NCBI RefSeq assembly: GCF_945859705.1
Contig: NC_079134.1
Span: 37,338,576-37,402,575, forward strand
Direction of reading: 5' to 3'
Origin: Episyrphus balteatus
Taxonomy: Eukaryota; Arthropoda; Insecta; Diptera; Syrphidae
Length of the DNA stretch: 64,000 nucleotides
Part shown: one piece after another, positions 26,677-39,958 of the stretch
Position numbering within the stretch: the first letter of the stretch is position 1
Layout: each line of letters starts with the position of its first letter
Program-made: the position numbers and the translations under genes
The notes under the pieces: model-generated
What the model saw: the letters and a program-made list of their open reading frames with translations, nothing else
The model's database searches: none
Told to the model about the DNA's origin: nothing

Positions 26677-26793
26677 GCACGGGTGGCTTCATAGCTGGGG
26701 GATAAAGAAAAGAATGCTGCCTGTGGTAGGGCTCGAACCCACACCTCCAGGTTAGCAGTCAAGCACTACATCCACTGCACCATTGCCACCCGC
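26677..26793 (-). mobile_element. tRNA-derived SINE-like unit with pol III A and B boxes
   Basis: On the minus strand TGGCAATGGTGCAGTGG (26788-26772) resembles a tRNA A box, and GGGTTCGAGCC (26740-26730) a B box, at tRNA-like spacing. CTGCTAA resembles an anticodon loop, but the stem is poorly paired, so it is not a functional tRNA. The unit is bounded by GCGGGTGGC and its inverse GCCACCCGTGC. Confidence 0.5.
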
Positions 26794-26937
26794 TTTGAAC
26801 AATAATTACAAAATATTTCGAAAAAAAGTTTAAAAAAAAATCTCTAACGATTTTGATTTTTAACGAAGAAAAAATAACAAAAATAATAAAAAATTATTTA
26901 AATTATTTTTATTTTAAGTGGAGCGATTGCATATGAT

Positions 26938-27183
26938 TCAATTTTAAAGTTCAAGTGACCTCAACTCCAAATTTATAAAGCATACATTTTCTAAGTGTCT
27001 GAATTTAAGCAAATTCCCTTAGAATATTAAAATTCACAGTATATTCATGCTGTGAGTTTTATATAGTGTCGGTAAACATCGACCAAAATAAGGCGTGTTA
27101 GTGGGCTCATCAGTTAGATCTGTCGTACCTGGGCGAAACGCTTTATAAATTTGGAGTTGAGGTCACTTGAACTTTAAAATTGA
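26938..27183. mobile_element. 246-bp MITE with ~44-bp inverted ends
   Basis: TCAATTTTAAAGTTCAAGTG on the left is mirrored by CACTTGAACTTTAAAATTGA on the right, continuing through CTCAACTCCAAATTTATAAA. The ends are nearly perfect. No coding content. Confidence 0.75.
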
Positions 27184-27303
27184 TTTAGATGTTTTTTAAT
27201 GCATCTTAACAAAAGAAATAAAATTAATTAAAATTAAATTTTCGGGCTCAATGATCTTTCAGAGAATTAATGCATTTGATAAAAACTAATTCAATATTTT
27301 CCC

Positions 27304-27341
27304 AACGTTTCTCCGGGTTTTTTTCCGGCTTCATCAGGAGA
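27304..27341 (-). ncRNA. Candidate minimal hammerhead-ribozyme motif
   Basis: On the minus strand CTGATGA (27337-27331) is followed by CCGG-loop-CCGG (a 4-bp stem II), then A-GAAAC (27312-27307) and GTT, a permitted GUH cleavage triplet. TCTC before the core can pair with GGGA after GTT as a short stem I. Stem III would be only AC/GU, as in the minimal hammerheads reported in Penelope-like retroelements. The usual G-C pair closing stem II is replaced by A/A, so activity is doubtful. No reverse transcriptase is seen next to it. Confidence 0.35.
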
Positions 27342-27878
27342 TTTTCTTAATTAGTTTCTTAAAAATAAAAATAAATTATTAACTTAAGGTACTGTGTTAC
27401 AAATACTTTTTCTTGGACTTACTTTTTTTCAAAATTGGGCTATTGCATATTTAATTGGTGTGTTAAATTTAAAATAGAATAGAAAATTTAAAATAAATTA
27501 AAAAACAAAAACTTTTTACATTTAAAATAAATTAAAAACAAACGGAAATAAATATTTAACATTTAAAACTAAGCTAAATTTGATTTCAAATGTTGTTTTT
27601 TCTATATAAAAAGTTTTAAAAATTTTAGTTACATGAAATCTAAGAGCAAGATCCTGTGACCCAGTCGTGAATTTAATTGTATTCTATAGTATTGAAAACT
27701 TTAAAGGCGTAACGACAGCCCTGGACTAGTCTATTTCAATTTCAACTTACCTGTTATCTCTGTCACTCATGATAGAGAAAAGGAAAACCTCAAAAATACC
27801 ACAAAACACTTTCTCTCTCACTTAAATTTTGTTTATACATTTACATCATCGATGTGTAGTATACAAATACCATTTACC

Positions 27879-29948
27879 ATTGCATTCAGTACTGCCAATA
27901 GGCAGATTTATCTGCATTTTGCAGATTTTCAACACATTCCCAGACTTTTCAGAACCATAAATCTGCACTGCAGATTTTATCTGCAACTGAAACTTAACGT
28001 TTCAATAACAAAAATAGATTTCATTTCCAAAAATCCAGTAAAATGGTATAATTATTTAACTTTAGTTTTCAAATCAGCTGGAATTTGTTCATAACGTTCT
28101 ATATTTTTCCTTCTTGACTTCTTGATTTCATTTTCTAAAATTCAAATTGTAACAAAACTCAGTAGGTATGATTTTGATTTTATAGAGGAAAAAGCCTATA
28201 ATACAGTAAAATAAGGAGAAAAAAGGGGTAAATCTCGGAATGAATGTTAGTAGAAGTTTTTTTTGCTCAATATCTTCCTTTTGCCATTCTATAACATATC
28301 TCAAAAGTCTAGAAAAATCTCATGTCCGCTTGTCGCGATTTCAAGGTCAAATCGCGAAATGGAGATTTTCAAAATTAGCAAAAATAGGCTATGGTATTAT
28401 ATACACATATGATACATGATTTCAAGGTATTTTTTAATGCTGATTCCAAAAAATCTAAAATCAAGGCAATCTGACGTCTCCGAAAAAAGTTATACCTGTT
28501 TTTCATCTTTCAACCCATATTATTATAACAGTTGCTAACTTACTACCGAAAAACCCTTAAAAGTAATGGTAGCGGAATCATATTTTGCATGAGGGTTTTC
28601 ATATCCATTATCATTCAGAATCAAAACAATGCAATGCAAAAAAAACATTTATATCTATGACAAAATGGTATTTTTTGAGAAAAAGGGAAATTTTGGGATG
28701 TGCACTAAAAAACATCCTGGTACAATCTTGGAATTAGTGCTAATAGGCTAATTTTTTTGTTTCTATCTTTGTTTGGATATTCTATAACTTATGTCAAAAA
28801 TCTAAAAAAATCTCATGTCCGCAAGTTCTAATTTTCCAGATTAAACTAAGTTAGGTGCAGATTTAAAAAAAATAATAAGAAAACTTTAGATTCTTATATG
28901 TATACCAACATAACCCATATCATTTCAAGGTATTTTTTAACGCTGATTCCAACAAAACCCACAAACAAATCAATATGACCATCCCTGAAAAGTAATGTAC
29001 CTTATTCATGTTGATCTGACACAAATATCTAAAGAGTAGTTTTTCAATTTTTTCAAATCTGCACCTTATCTTCAAACCAAGAAAATTAGGACTTGCGGAC
29101 ATGAGATTTTTTTAGATTTTTGAGGGTAGTTAAAGAATATCCAAACAAAGATTAAAATGAAAAAATTAGCCTATTAGCACCTATTCCTAATATGAACAAG
29201 AATCTTCTTTAATGCATATCCTAAAATTTGCCATTCCATAAAAAAATACCATTATTTCGTAGGTATATATATTTTTTGTAATGGATTGTTTTGATTTTTA
29301 ATAATGATGGATTCTAAAATCTTCATGCAAAATTTGGTTCATCTACCATAACGTTTAAGGGTTTTTCGGCAGTAAGTTTGCAACTGTTATAATAATATGA
29401 GTTGACAGATGAAAAACAGGTATAACTTTTTCCAGAGACGTCAGATTGTCTTGATTTTAGATTTTTTGGAATCAGCATTAAAAAATACCTTGAAATCATG
29501 TATCATATGTGTATATAATACCATAGCCTATTTTTGCTAATTTTGAAAATCTCCATTTCGCGATTTGACCTTGAAATCGCGACAAGCGGACATGAGATTT
29601 TTCTAGACTTTTGAGATATGTTATAGAATGGCAAAAGGAAGATATTAAGCAAAAAAAATTTCTACTAACATTCATTCCGAGGTTAAACCCTTATTTGACT
29701 GGATTACTAACGATATATGTAATTATTATTTATGAACACTTCCAGGGTTCCAGGGAAGAAGCTATTGATTTGATACAAATTTAACAATTTCAGCGAGAAA
29801 AATTATTCTCGAAATTAATTTTAGCTGACACCTGTTCGCAATTTTTTCAAATCGTGTCTCCCAAATTTTAAGAAATCTGTATTGCAGATTTTTTTTCATC
29901 GATCCTGCAGATTTTTCAAAATATTTTAATGGCAACACTGATTGCATT
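27879..29948. mobile_element. hAT-type non-autonomous element, 8-bp target duplication
   Basis: CAGTACTGCCAAT starts at 27887 and ATGGCAACACTG ends at 29940, giving inverted ends CAGTRYTGCCA. Both sides carry ATTGCATT (27879-27886, 29941-29948), an 8-bp duplication as in hAT elements. The interior is rich in GCAGATTT and is split by the foldback 28204-29701. No transposase. Confidence 0.75.
28204..29701. mobile_element. 1.5-kb foldback element
   Basis: Arms of about 700 bp face each other around 28960-29000. Ends are CAGTAAAATAAGG and, inverted, CAGTCAAATAAGG. Matching words include ACAAGCGGACATGAGATTTT on the right and its inverse on the left. It is nested in the hAT-type element. No target duplication was resolved. 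Confidence 0.75.
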
Positions 29949-30128
29949 ACTCATACAGAAAAAAAAATTGTTTATTTTCCCAACAGCCATCAAACCATAC
30001 AAAGAGAGCGAGATATCTATAGTAGTTTAAGTACTGCATTTGAACTCTTCGAGCAACACCTAAATTTTCTTATGTATTTGTTTTTATTTTCTGTCATCCT
30101 CATCGTTGGGTTCTTCTTTTGTTGTTGT

Positions 30129-30169
30129 TCTTCAGTGACAGAAAGAGTGAAATAAACATAACGTTGTCG
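30129..30169 (+). promoter_or_regulatory. Candidate core promoter of gene D
   Basis: TTCTTCAGTGAC (initiator A at 30134) ... AATAAACATAACG ... TTGTCG resembles the block upstream of gene A and lies 147 nt before the ATG. The TGTCG is at +32, not the optimal +28. Confidence 0.25.
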
Positions 30170-30280
30170 TAGTTGTGTTTTGTGTATTTTTGTTGACATC
30201 TTTTTGTTAAGTTCAATATTTCTCAAAGAATTTTCCCTTTAATTATTTCATTGATAACAAAATAAAGTCTATCAATTAAG

Positions 30281-33200
30281 ATGGAAATCGATCCAATTGA
30301 TAGTGACACTGACAGTAAATTCAGTTTGTCACTTTTAGATGATTTTCATGAATTGGATCAATTTCAAGATTCAGAAAAACACGAAAATCTATTTAATCGT
30401 GAAATAAAAATTGAAAAAAACTATGATGATGATGAAGATTTCGAAAATGCAAATGATTGCAAAAATAATAAAGTTATTATAAAAACTGAATATGATTCAG
30501 ATCATGAAAATGACAAGGAACACTACGACGACGTTGACGACGACAATGATAATAATGTTAATGATGACAATGAAACAACTCAAACAGAAGATCCATTAGC
30601 ATCATCATGTCAAGAAGAAATAGACGACGAAGAAGAAGCAAAACCTTCTTCTTCTTCTAGCTCCAATTCCAATAGAGCAATAAATAGTTTAAGTTTAACA
30701 AATCAAATACTTTTTGATGGAAAGTATTACACATTAAAAAGTAAAAATGCCCAATTTTTGGTTGGTGCATGTAAATTGTGCCAGCCAAATCATATTGTCC
30801 GAGGAAGTACATTTTCGAGTTCGAATTTTCGAAGACATTTAAAAAGATACCATGGTGATTGGGTTGTCGATGAATTAAATGAACACATTTTATCTGAAAG
30901 ATCTCGATTAGATGAATCTTATAGCCCTAAAAAAGGAAATTCGATTTTGAAAGAAATTTTGGAGCATAAAGTCACAAAGAAAAGATCTTTGCCTAGTTCG
31001 AATTCGAATAATAATCCACTTACTAAAGGACTAACTTTAACATATCAGGTCCTTTTTGATGGGCACTTTTATTTATTAAAATATGTTAGTGACAAATTGC
31101 TAGTGGCAAATTGTTTGTTATGTGTACCAAATCGGGTTGTTCGAGGAAATTTCAATTCGAGTTCGAATTTTCGAGCACATTTGCGAAGAAATCATGGTGA
31201 ATGGACAATGGATGAATTAAATAGACGATATTGTTTGAAAAGAACAGAAATGCCGGAAAAGCATTCTAATAGAAGAAGGTTATTATATTCTCCTAATGAA
31301 AAACCAAAAATTGAAAAAGGAACACCCACACCTCCAGAATTAATAAAAACACTAATACCAATTAAAATATCGACATCAGCGACATCTACATCTGCAGAAG
31401 TTGCAACATCATCAATTAAACAAGTAAAAACATTCAATGGGAAAGTTTTGAATTATTTTTTAAAATCATTTGTTCCGCTGAGTGCGGTTGAATCGCCAGA
31501 ATTTTGGACAATGTTTGATAGTGAGATGCCTCTAATTTCTGAAGAAGAACTAATTAAACAAATTAAATCAAAATCAATGATTTTGAAAAGTAAAATTATT
31601 TCTCTATTAGAAAGTGTTAATTATGCCTGCACAACCATTGATTCGTGGTCATCGAAATCTCATAATTATTTAGCAATAACTTGTCATTGGATAGATGCGG
31701 TTAATTTAAAAAGGAGATCAATGGCGTTGGCGTGTAAACGTTTTGGTACGTAAATTTATTTAATTGAATGTATTTACATTTTGTACTTTCCATAACTTAA
31801 ATTAATTTGCTTAAGTCTCAGCAAAGTTGACAAAGACGTATCCTGAATATTATATCATATCCAGTTTAGTTATTGAAATTAATGATAATTGCTTGTTTTA
31901 CAGGGTGCAAGGATAGTTTTTCTGAGTCTTATATTCCTGATGACAAAGGAATACCCTGGGCTGTCAAGCTACAAAACCATTAAGAGATATGAGTCTTTTG
32001 GCTTTGAAATATCTTCTTCTTTTTAATCATCTACCCAAGTCGTAGAGACACTTTAGATTGGTCTTCATACCTGAGGTGGGTAGAACAGAACAGAATCTGC
32101 GGAGGATTTTATTAGCATTATATCTTTCTTACTCAAAACTCTGTACATAATCTTAAAAACTGATATCAGAGACATTTTTAACAGATGTCTTCTAGCAAGC
32201 CTTTATGAGGGCCAAATTTACTAAAACTACTTCCAGTCTTTTGGACGATTAAAAATACGATCAACTTCAAAGAAAACATTCGAGGAATATCCTAACCGCA
32301 TCTATTCGGGAGTTTGGTGGTCATTGAAAAAGTGAAGTTCATAAGAGATTGTATTACATATATCCATTCTACAGAAGAGAAGAATTCAAGAAAGTTTAGG
32401 AAGTACGGATTATTTTAAGTACGTGAACAGAGAAACATGGGTTCTTTCCAAACAATCTCACAAGTGCGTACCAAACCATGTATAAATCATGGAAATAAGA
32501 GAACCATGCAATTAACTTAGAAAAAAAAAAAAATTCTAATCAGAATCCAAATCTAGATATCGTCGGCGGAAATTACAATTTTGCTTTCCGCAGGCAATAT
32601 ATTAACAGATAGAAGAATCCGTTACTGTTTTTTTTTGACGATTATATGTTATCGTACTTTTGCTTTCTTATTTTAATTATGATTATAAATTAAAAAAAAA
32701 AAAATGTCATTCTTCAATAATTAAAAAAAATATGTATATTAAAGTCATGTTAGTTTTTAAAACTGCATCTTAATTTAATGTACTATTATTGGTTGCAGAA
32801 ATATTGCATTTTGAAGACAGAAGTGTTTTTTTCCAATTAAAGTCCGATAAGCTTAAATAAAAAAATGTTCCTGTTTGGTACACCAAAACCAAAAAATAAA
32901 ATATTTTTAAACTTTTGGTTACTAGCTATTTCTTAGAACTATTTATGTGATAAAGGGGATTTTAATTTTTTTTAGTTAAATATCTTTAACCCTTTCGGTT
33001 GGCACTTTAAACATGGCATGTGTATCATCAAAAGTTCCAAATTGTATACAACTCTGAATTTTTGTTTTGTTTTAATACTTCTTAAAATGTCTCTAAGCAA
33101 TTCCAATATGAAAAAAAAGTCTGTAACTGCGTACGTAAAGTGTTAAAGAGGATTATTATAGTTTTTAAGCAGTTCAGATACATTTGTATCTTTCTAGCAG

Positions 33201-36056
33201 CTCTAGTTTATGAGATATATATTTTTTACATTTGGGGGTTGTTTCGTATTCTTGAAAATTTTATTTAACTGCATTTTATTTATTTTTTATATATATTGTA
33301 CAAGGTAAATAAAAACAAATCCTTGACTAAAACTACATATTTTAATTGTAACAAAAAATTTACTGTATATACATATGTATAATAATATTATTCTTTTTTA
33401 ATTTTTTTTTTCTACAAATGTAAAATATTTATGTGTTTATATTGAACAAACACTTGTCTTACTAATTTATGTTGTATGTTATTTGGAACATTATATCTAT
33501 TCATGTTATCTCCTGAATATTATACTAAATATTATACCAGACCAATCCTAAGTCGGTAATTTTATGAACTTTAAGAATTTTTGTTAATTTTAATTTTAAA
33601 CTTAATTTTTTGTTATTTAAGCCTCAATAAAATTTATTCATTCATTAATTTTTAAATTTTGCCTATTTTAAGCGTTTATTCAAATTTTCCTTCCTGAAAA
33701 CTAAAATATATCAAAATTTGATGTAATTGAATAATTGGGTTCGGTAAACCTTTCGTTCTAGGAGCTAAAGTTTTTGAGCTTTTTTTTACATTTTTCATAG
33801 TTTGAGAATTTATGATTTTTTTATCACATGCGTTTATAAAAATTTTACTGGTTAAAAATTTTTATCAAATTTAATACCTTTATGTATCTTAAATAAAAAA
33901 GTTGTAAAAAAATTGTATGAATTTGAATCTACTTCATATGAAAATTAAAATGTTTACTTAATTAGTGATGTTTGAGAAATTCCAATTTTTTCTCATTTGC
34001 TGTTTTGGTTTCCGGAATAAGCACATTCCATTTAGTCAGAAATGATTAACAGCTGTCTGGATAAATTTTGTGCGTTGACCGGTGTTATTGTTACATTAAT
34101 GCATTAATCGATATTTACTACCGATATGTTTAGGTTGTATGAAAACATTGAAAATATGCCCTCTAAATAGTCGATTTTTAGACAAAATTGGCTCAAAGTA
34201 TAAACTTTTTTTTTCTCACTAGCGCTGTTGGCTCATGAAATAATATTTCAAATTGTTTTTCAAGCCAAAAACTATGCTTTCTAAATAATTTTTGCAGGCT
34301 GAAAAAATTAGCAAAAAAAAAAAGAAGAAAATGTTTACTTTTGTTACCTTTCCACTTTTTACGCCAATGTGGTTAAACCTTAAAATTTACGAATTTAATT
34401 GCAACATTACACCGTACTGAAAATATTCCGAAATGATGTGAAGTAGTGGAATCTTACATGCTCACTAAGGGTGACCAGCGTCTTAACCTTTTCGCACCTG
34501 TTTAAAAACTGCTAGATGTTCATTTTGAAGTAAACACTCAAATCATTCGTAAGTTATTTTTTTTTTTATTAGATTAGAAAAAAATATCGAAAAATTTTAA
34601 ACTGAATTGTTGTCTAAATATGTAAATTCTGAACTACAAAACATATTAATATATCAATTTACTAAAAAGTATTCGAACAAAAATTCCAAAAACTTAAATA
34701 CCCATATAATAAATACTAACAAAAAACCTTTTATTTATTTCAGATAACTTTATAAGCCAAAATCATGCAGAAGCCATTTTTCAAGCAACTTTGAGCAGAT
34801 ATAACTTACCTATGAATAAAATTGTATCGAATGTGACTAAAAATTGTTACAATTTCAGTCAAACTTTCAACGACCTAAATATAAATACCACATTCAAGCC
34901 TGATGTCATCAATGAGAATCACAGTGTACCCTTTCAGATAAAGGAACTTTTACCATATATCTGTTATACAAATACACTTAGTATTATAGCAACAATTGAT
35001 ATACCCCATGTTATCAATTCTGATCGTAAATTAAAGTTAATCAATGACTCGACTATGAAAAAAGTTTTCCAATTTTTATCTCTGGCATCATCACATCCAA
35101 CATTGTCGCCAATGATGGTGGATCTAAAGAAGCCAAATGTATCAAAATGGAATTCCATTTACAATTCGATAGATTATGTTTTGAATTTTGGAAAAAAGTA
35201 CAAATTTACTGAGCTTTTTCAATTGATCAAATGTGAGCCATTTACGATTAATGAAGTTAAATATCTTAGAGAATATGTCAAATGTTTGCATCCCTTGGCA
35301 ATGGCATTTGAACGTTTGCAATGTGAAGAAGGCACATATCAAGGCTTCATTTTGCCAACTTTATTGGAGATGAGAAAAAAATGCGAGAAACTTTTGGAAT
35401 GCAATGACATTGTAATGTGCAAACCAATTTTGAAGACAATTATTTTAGCCAAAACGAAATTTCAAGAGTTTTCAAAACAAAGTCGACATTATTTGCCAGC
35501 TGCTTTTGCAAGTTTATCGCATCCATTTTTCAAAGAGAAATGGCTTTCTTATATTGATAAGACGAAAAGGGATAAAATGAGAACACTTTTTATAGAGGCT
35601 GTGAAGAAAGAGAATTCCAAATCATCTAATGTGGCGGCAGCAGGGAATTCTAATCAGCAAGTAGATAATAAAAATGAACAGAAAATTGATGATTTTTATT
35701 TTGGTGATGAAAGTCCGGAAAACAATGCGAAAGAATGTGTTTCTGTTGAATTAGAAGCATTGAGGTTAGTATCGAATGAAATTTTTATACAAAATTGTAT
35801 TTATTTATGTTTATGTTTTTGATGTAATTATAGATATTTGGGTGATGAGCGAAGAGAATTAAAAATGTTGGATGATTATCCTGCAGTTAAACGAGTATTT
35901 TTAAAACACAACACAGCTTTGTCATCTTCAGAGCCTGTTGAAATACTATTTCCATTCGAAACTAGACACCATATTGCTAGATTTGGGTATTTGGCGGATG
36001 AATTTTTCGAAGAACGAGTATTACTTAGTGTTAATAAAAATGAATTTGTTTTATAA
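30281..36056 (+). CDS. Gene D: two BED-like fingers + domesticated hAT (shortest paralogue)
   Basis: Reconstructed exons are 30281-31745, 34744-35764 and 35834-36056 (902 aa). The start is ATCAATTAAGATGG. The N-terminus is very acidic with EIKIEKN and IIKTEY, and Asp-rich tracts (DDVDDDNDNN). There are only two fingers, about residues 143-193 and 257-305, both LFDG..Y/FY, CxxC, NFRxHLxR, HG. The hAT part has TIDSWS (Leu to Ser; Asp kept, about 452), VTKNCYNF and CYTN in place of the second Asp and C..H motifs, and EPVEILF in the dimerisation segment where the others have EPFEKLF. Intron 1 is 2998 bp. Exon lengths 1021 and 223 match gene C. It is either the ancestral short form or a finger-loss copy. 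Confidence 0.85.
33520..33649 (+). repeat. Possible 3' tail of a non-LTR element
   Basis: CCTCAATAAAATTTATTCATTCATT resembles the end of a retroelement 3' UTR with a short CATT repeat. No coding part is seen upstream. It lies in intron 1 of gene D. Confidence 0.2.
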
Positions 36057-36339
36057 ATGTTTATTTGTTATTAATTTATATTTTTTATGCAAAATACAAA
36101 CAATCTCAAGACTTGCTGAATGATTATTTATACGTAATGTTAGAAAACTAAACCAGATTAAGAAATTGAATCATGGAAAGCTAAGTTAATATTACAAAAA
36201 GTTTACAGGCCTCTGGAGTTCTGGTTAGAGTATTTTTTTTCTAATCCGTAAGTCAATCTACATAACATTCTTTCTAATTTATACTCGAAAAATTCGGTAT
36301 AATTTTTCATAACTCTAGACTAGAGTCCAGACATATAGA

Positions 36340-38670
36340 TACATGCAGTAGATAAAATTACGGATCATGAAACTATAACTATTGAACTGCAAATTAAAAA
36401 GAAACCGGAAATTAAAAGAAGCGAGTATAAGGTTTTACGATACACAAAAGAACGTTTTGATTCATGTCTTAACGAAGAATGTTTTCAGAATGTATTTTTA
36501 AAAAATGACCTGAATGATTTGTCATATACTTTCAGTGAAAAACTTAAAAAATGTTGTGAAATGTTAACGGTTACAAAGCTAAGTCCCCAATCTGAAGACA
36601 GTGAATGGTTTAATTTAGAACTACAGAGATTAAAAAGTGAAAAAATTAGAGCTTATAAAATAGCGGTTTTAAACAAAACAAGTGAAAATTGGTTGAGGTA
36701 CAAGAATCTACGTAATAAATATAAAAATGAAATTCGAAGCGCAAAGAGTGACTACATCATTTCCAAAATATCTGCTAAGAAGGGTAATCAAATTGAAATG
36801 TGGAAAATTTTGAAAAATATGGTTTTGCAGAATAAAAAATCAAACAACATTGATTTTGTACGTTTTGGTGATGAAATTGCAATGCAATCCAGTGAAATAG
36901 CGAACAAGTTTAATAATTACTTTGTTGATAGTATTATTGAAATAAATGCCTCGATACCATATATTCCCTTTGTCCCACCTGATATAAATATAAATTCTGT
37001 TTTTACTTTCAGTTTTTGTAATGAAAGATCTCTTTACACTTTAATAAATAAATTAAATAACAAGAAAGATATGTGTAGACTAAACAAAGATATGATTCTT
37101 CAGTCGATTGAAATTATCGGTCCGGTACTTATGAAAATAATAAATACATCCCTGTTGACTGGTACATTTCCTGAAAGTTGGAAAGAATCATTGATTATCC
37201 CTGTTGAAAAAGTGAATAATACGAACAAGTGTGAAGAATTCAGACCAATAAATATGTTGCCATTGTGTGAAAAAATATTAGAAAAATTTGTTGCAGAACA
37301 GTTTCAAAATTATTTAAAATGTAATAATCTGTTGATACAGGAACAATCTGGATTTAGAAGTGGACACTCATGTGAAACAGCGATTAATTGTGTTGTGTGG
37401 AACTGGAAGAGGAAGATTGACTGTGGACATTCGATAGTGGCTGTGTTTCTTGATTTGAAAAGAGCGTTTGAAACGATTGATAGGCAAATATTACTGAGCA
37501 AATTACGTTTATATGGTGTATGTCATCGTGAATGGAAATGGTTTGAATCTTATCTTACCAATAGAAGTCAAAGAACTAGTGTGAATGGTGTGACATCGGA
37601 TGCAAAAGTAAACAATTTGGGAGTGCCGCAAGGTTCTGTTTTGGGAGTGTTCTTGTTTCTTTTGTATATAAATGACTTCAAAAAATGTTTGAAATGTTGC
37701 AGTATGAAACTTTTTGCGGATGATAGTCTGATTTATATTTGTGGTAAAAATAGTGAAGATATGTGTGAGAAATTGAATGATGACTTAAAAAGAATTGATG
37801 TATGGCTGAAAATGAACAAGCTTAAAGTGAATGTAACGAAAACTAAATATATGAAGTTTGGAATGAATGAAGATATTGATGTGAAAATGGATAGTGAGTC
37901 TTTAATTTGTGTTGAAAGCATTAAGTATTTGGGTTGTGTCATAGATAGAAAGTTGAATCTATGTGCAAAAATCTCAAAGAAAATTTATTTTTTAAGCAGA
38001 ATACGTAAACACTTAACATTCAATGCTGCGATTCTCATTTATAACGATATAATTTTGCCACACTTTAATTATTGTTCAACCTTATTATATGGTTCGAATG
38101 CAGACGTGAAACTAAGACTTCAAAGACTGCAAAATAAAGATATGAGAATAATCCTAAGAATGAATGTATATACTCCAATTCGTGTTTTACTTGAATGCTT
38201 GTGTTGGATGAATGTGAAGCAGAAATTGACGTTTGACGCTATGATTTTTATTTTTAAAATACGAAATGGTATGTTACCGGATTATTTATCGGACAGATTA
38301 GTGGAAGTGTCCGCAGTTCAGCCTTATAGTTTGAGAAATGCTACCAACATAAGACCACAGCGTTGTAGGTTAAGTAATACCCAAAGTTCAGTCTTCTATG
38401 ATGGCATTAACTATTTTAATAACTTACTTAACTTAAAAAAAATTGTGTGAATTTATTAAAATTGATATAAACTAGTACAAATAATACACGTAAGATCATA
38501 AGTATATGAAATATTAACAATTTATAGTATATTTAAAAGTTTTTTAACTAATCTCGTTTTTAATTACCTCTTCTAGTGCTAGGGACTAATATAGCCCAAT
38601 CTTATTTATAAGATGGGTACTCTTGGCTTTAGCCAAGATGGTATGCGGAAACTCTATTATTATTATTATA
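36340..38670 (+). mobile_element. 5'-truncated non-LTR retrotransposon with open ORF2
   Basis: The open frame begins inside the element with the end of an AP-endonuclease domain (ITDHETITIELQ near 36361) and runs without a stop to 38450. RT motifs are ESLIIPVEKVNNTNKCEEFR, FLDLKRAFETIDRQ (motif A Asp kept; AFET instead of AFDT), LGVPQGSVLGVFLFLLYIND (usual GPLLF is GVFLF) and FADDSLIY (catalytic FADD). The conserved C-terminal LPHFNYCSTLLYG follows. The 3' UTR ends in an (ATT)n tail (38654-38670). The frame is intact, so it is fairly young, but without endonuclease and ORF1 it cannot move alone. It lies about 280 bp past gene D, so it may have displaced D's 3' flank. Confidence 0.85.
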
Positions 38671-39958
38671 CACAAAAGAGAAAGGAATAGAAAGGAAGCA
38701 TAATGTCATTTTCTTTAATTTGGCATTGAATTCAATGAATGCGATTGAAATATATTTTCACAATCTATAACTACCTACAAAACTATCAAAATGATAAGAA
38801 ATCTCATTTATTTTGTAAAAAAGCCTGTATAAAATTCCAAGAAATGGGTCCATTTTTGTTGGCCCGGAACCAAATTAAAAATTCTGGGGCCAAATGGCCC
38901 AATTGGGCACATTTGCACAAAGCTGGCCGTTACAATCGTTGTCCTAGGCATCGTTGCTTTGCCCTTCGTTTTGTAATACGAAATAGGTACCGTGCTGTTT
39001 CTTTGGAAGGTGGCAAAATACTTCTATTAGTTTACAAGCGATTTTAATGGAACGCACTTTCCACGAATTAATGCAATTCTCATTTACTCGGCAGAAAAGC
39101 GTAAGTAGTTCTAGTAGTAAATGTACTAGATTATCTACTCATGAGTAAACTACCACCTCCAAAGGAACGGGGCTACAATAATAAACTACTCCCAATTCGA
39201 TTTGCAAAAATTGCAATTTTAGTTTTTGTTGAAAATTTCTAAAACAGGGGGAAACAACGATTTGCTTACAAGTAAGAAGTTCTTCAAAGCCAGTTTGACG
39301 TGATAAAGGAAGGAAATTCTTCGAGTTTCGATTCACGTGAAGCGAATAGCAGAATAGGGCTGATAAATTAAAAATTCCATGATTGATTTAAATTTTGATA
39401 GTTTGGCAATCCTTGCATAACTTGTAAAAAAATATATCTTACTCCTTCATTCATATAGTGAATTTTATTGAGACCATTTTTTACCAATACCATTGTAAAA
39501 CAAATGATTAAAGATGACATCACTCTACATCTACATATCTACTAGATGTGCAATTTCATCTCATCAATGTGTAACTGAAAAATAAACATTGTTCGTTATC
39601 GTTTGTTTACAAAATACCAACGTGCGAGAAAAAGATAAATAATAAAAAGACACATGTGCTACACTCTTTTTGTAACAACGAAGACGGAACGACTCCTCTA
39701 ATTTATTCTGTCTTTTATTTTATTATTTTTGTTTTTCATATTTTCCTTCTTTCTCCTTTCTGTTTTATGTTGAGACTTGAGTGAAACATAAAATTATACT
39801 CGTCTGGAAGTGTGGTATACTCTACTCGCCTCTCTGGTATAATCTGTTAAATAAATTACTTTGTCTCATTTTTGTTATTTGTTTAAAACAAACAGTTTTC
39901 TACTTGAATATACTACAAATACAAACATTTTGATTTGTTTATGTTTATATCAATTAAA
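38671..39958. other. 5' region of gene E, no gene seen
   Basis: No convincing ORF. A weak inverted pair (CTTTGGAAGGTGGCA near 39002, ACCACCTCCAAAGG near 39150) may be a decayed small element. The promoter block seen at A and D is not recognisable here. Confidence 0.3.

Noticed and set aside
27744..27765. ACTTACCTG, a possible fourth minus-strand ratchet point
   Set aside because: The sequence before the AG is not pyrimidine-rich on the minus strand and no second donor follows at about 50 nt.
31900..32520. Less AT-rich stretch in intron 1 of gene D that might be a decayed coding element
   Set aside because: No reading frame longer than a few codons with a recognisable motif.
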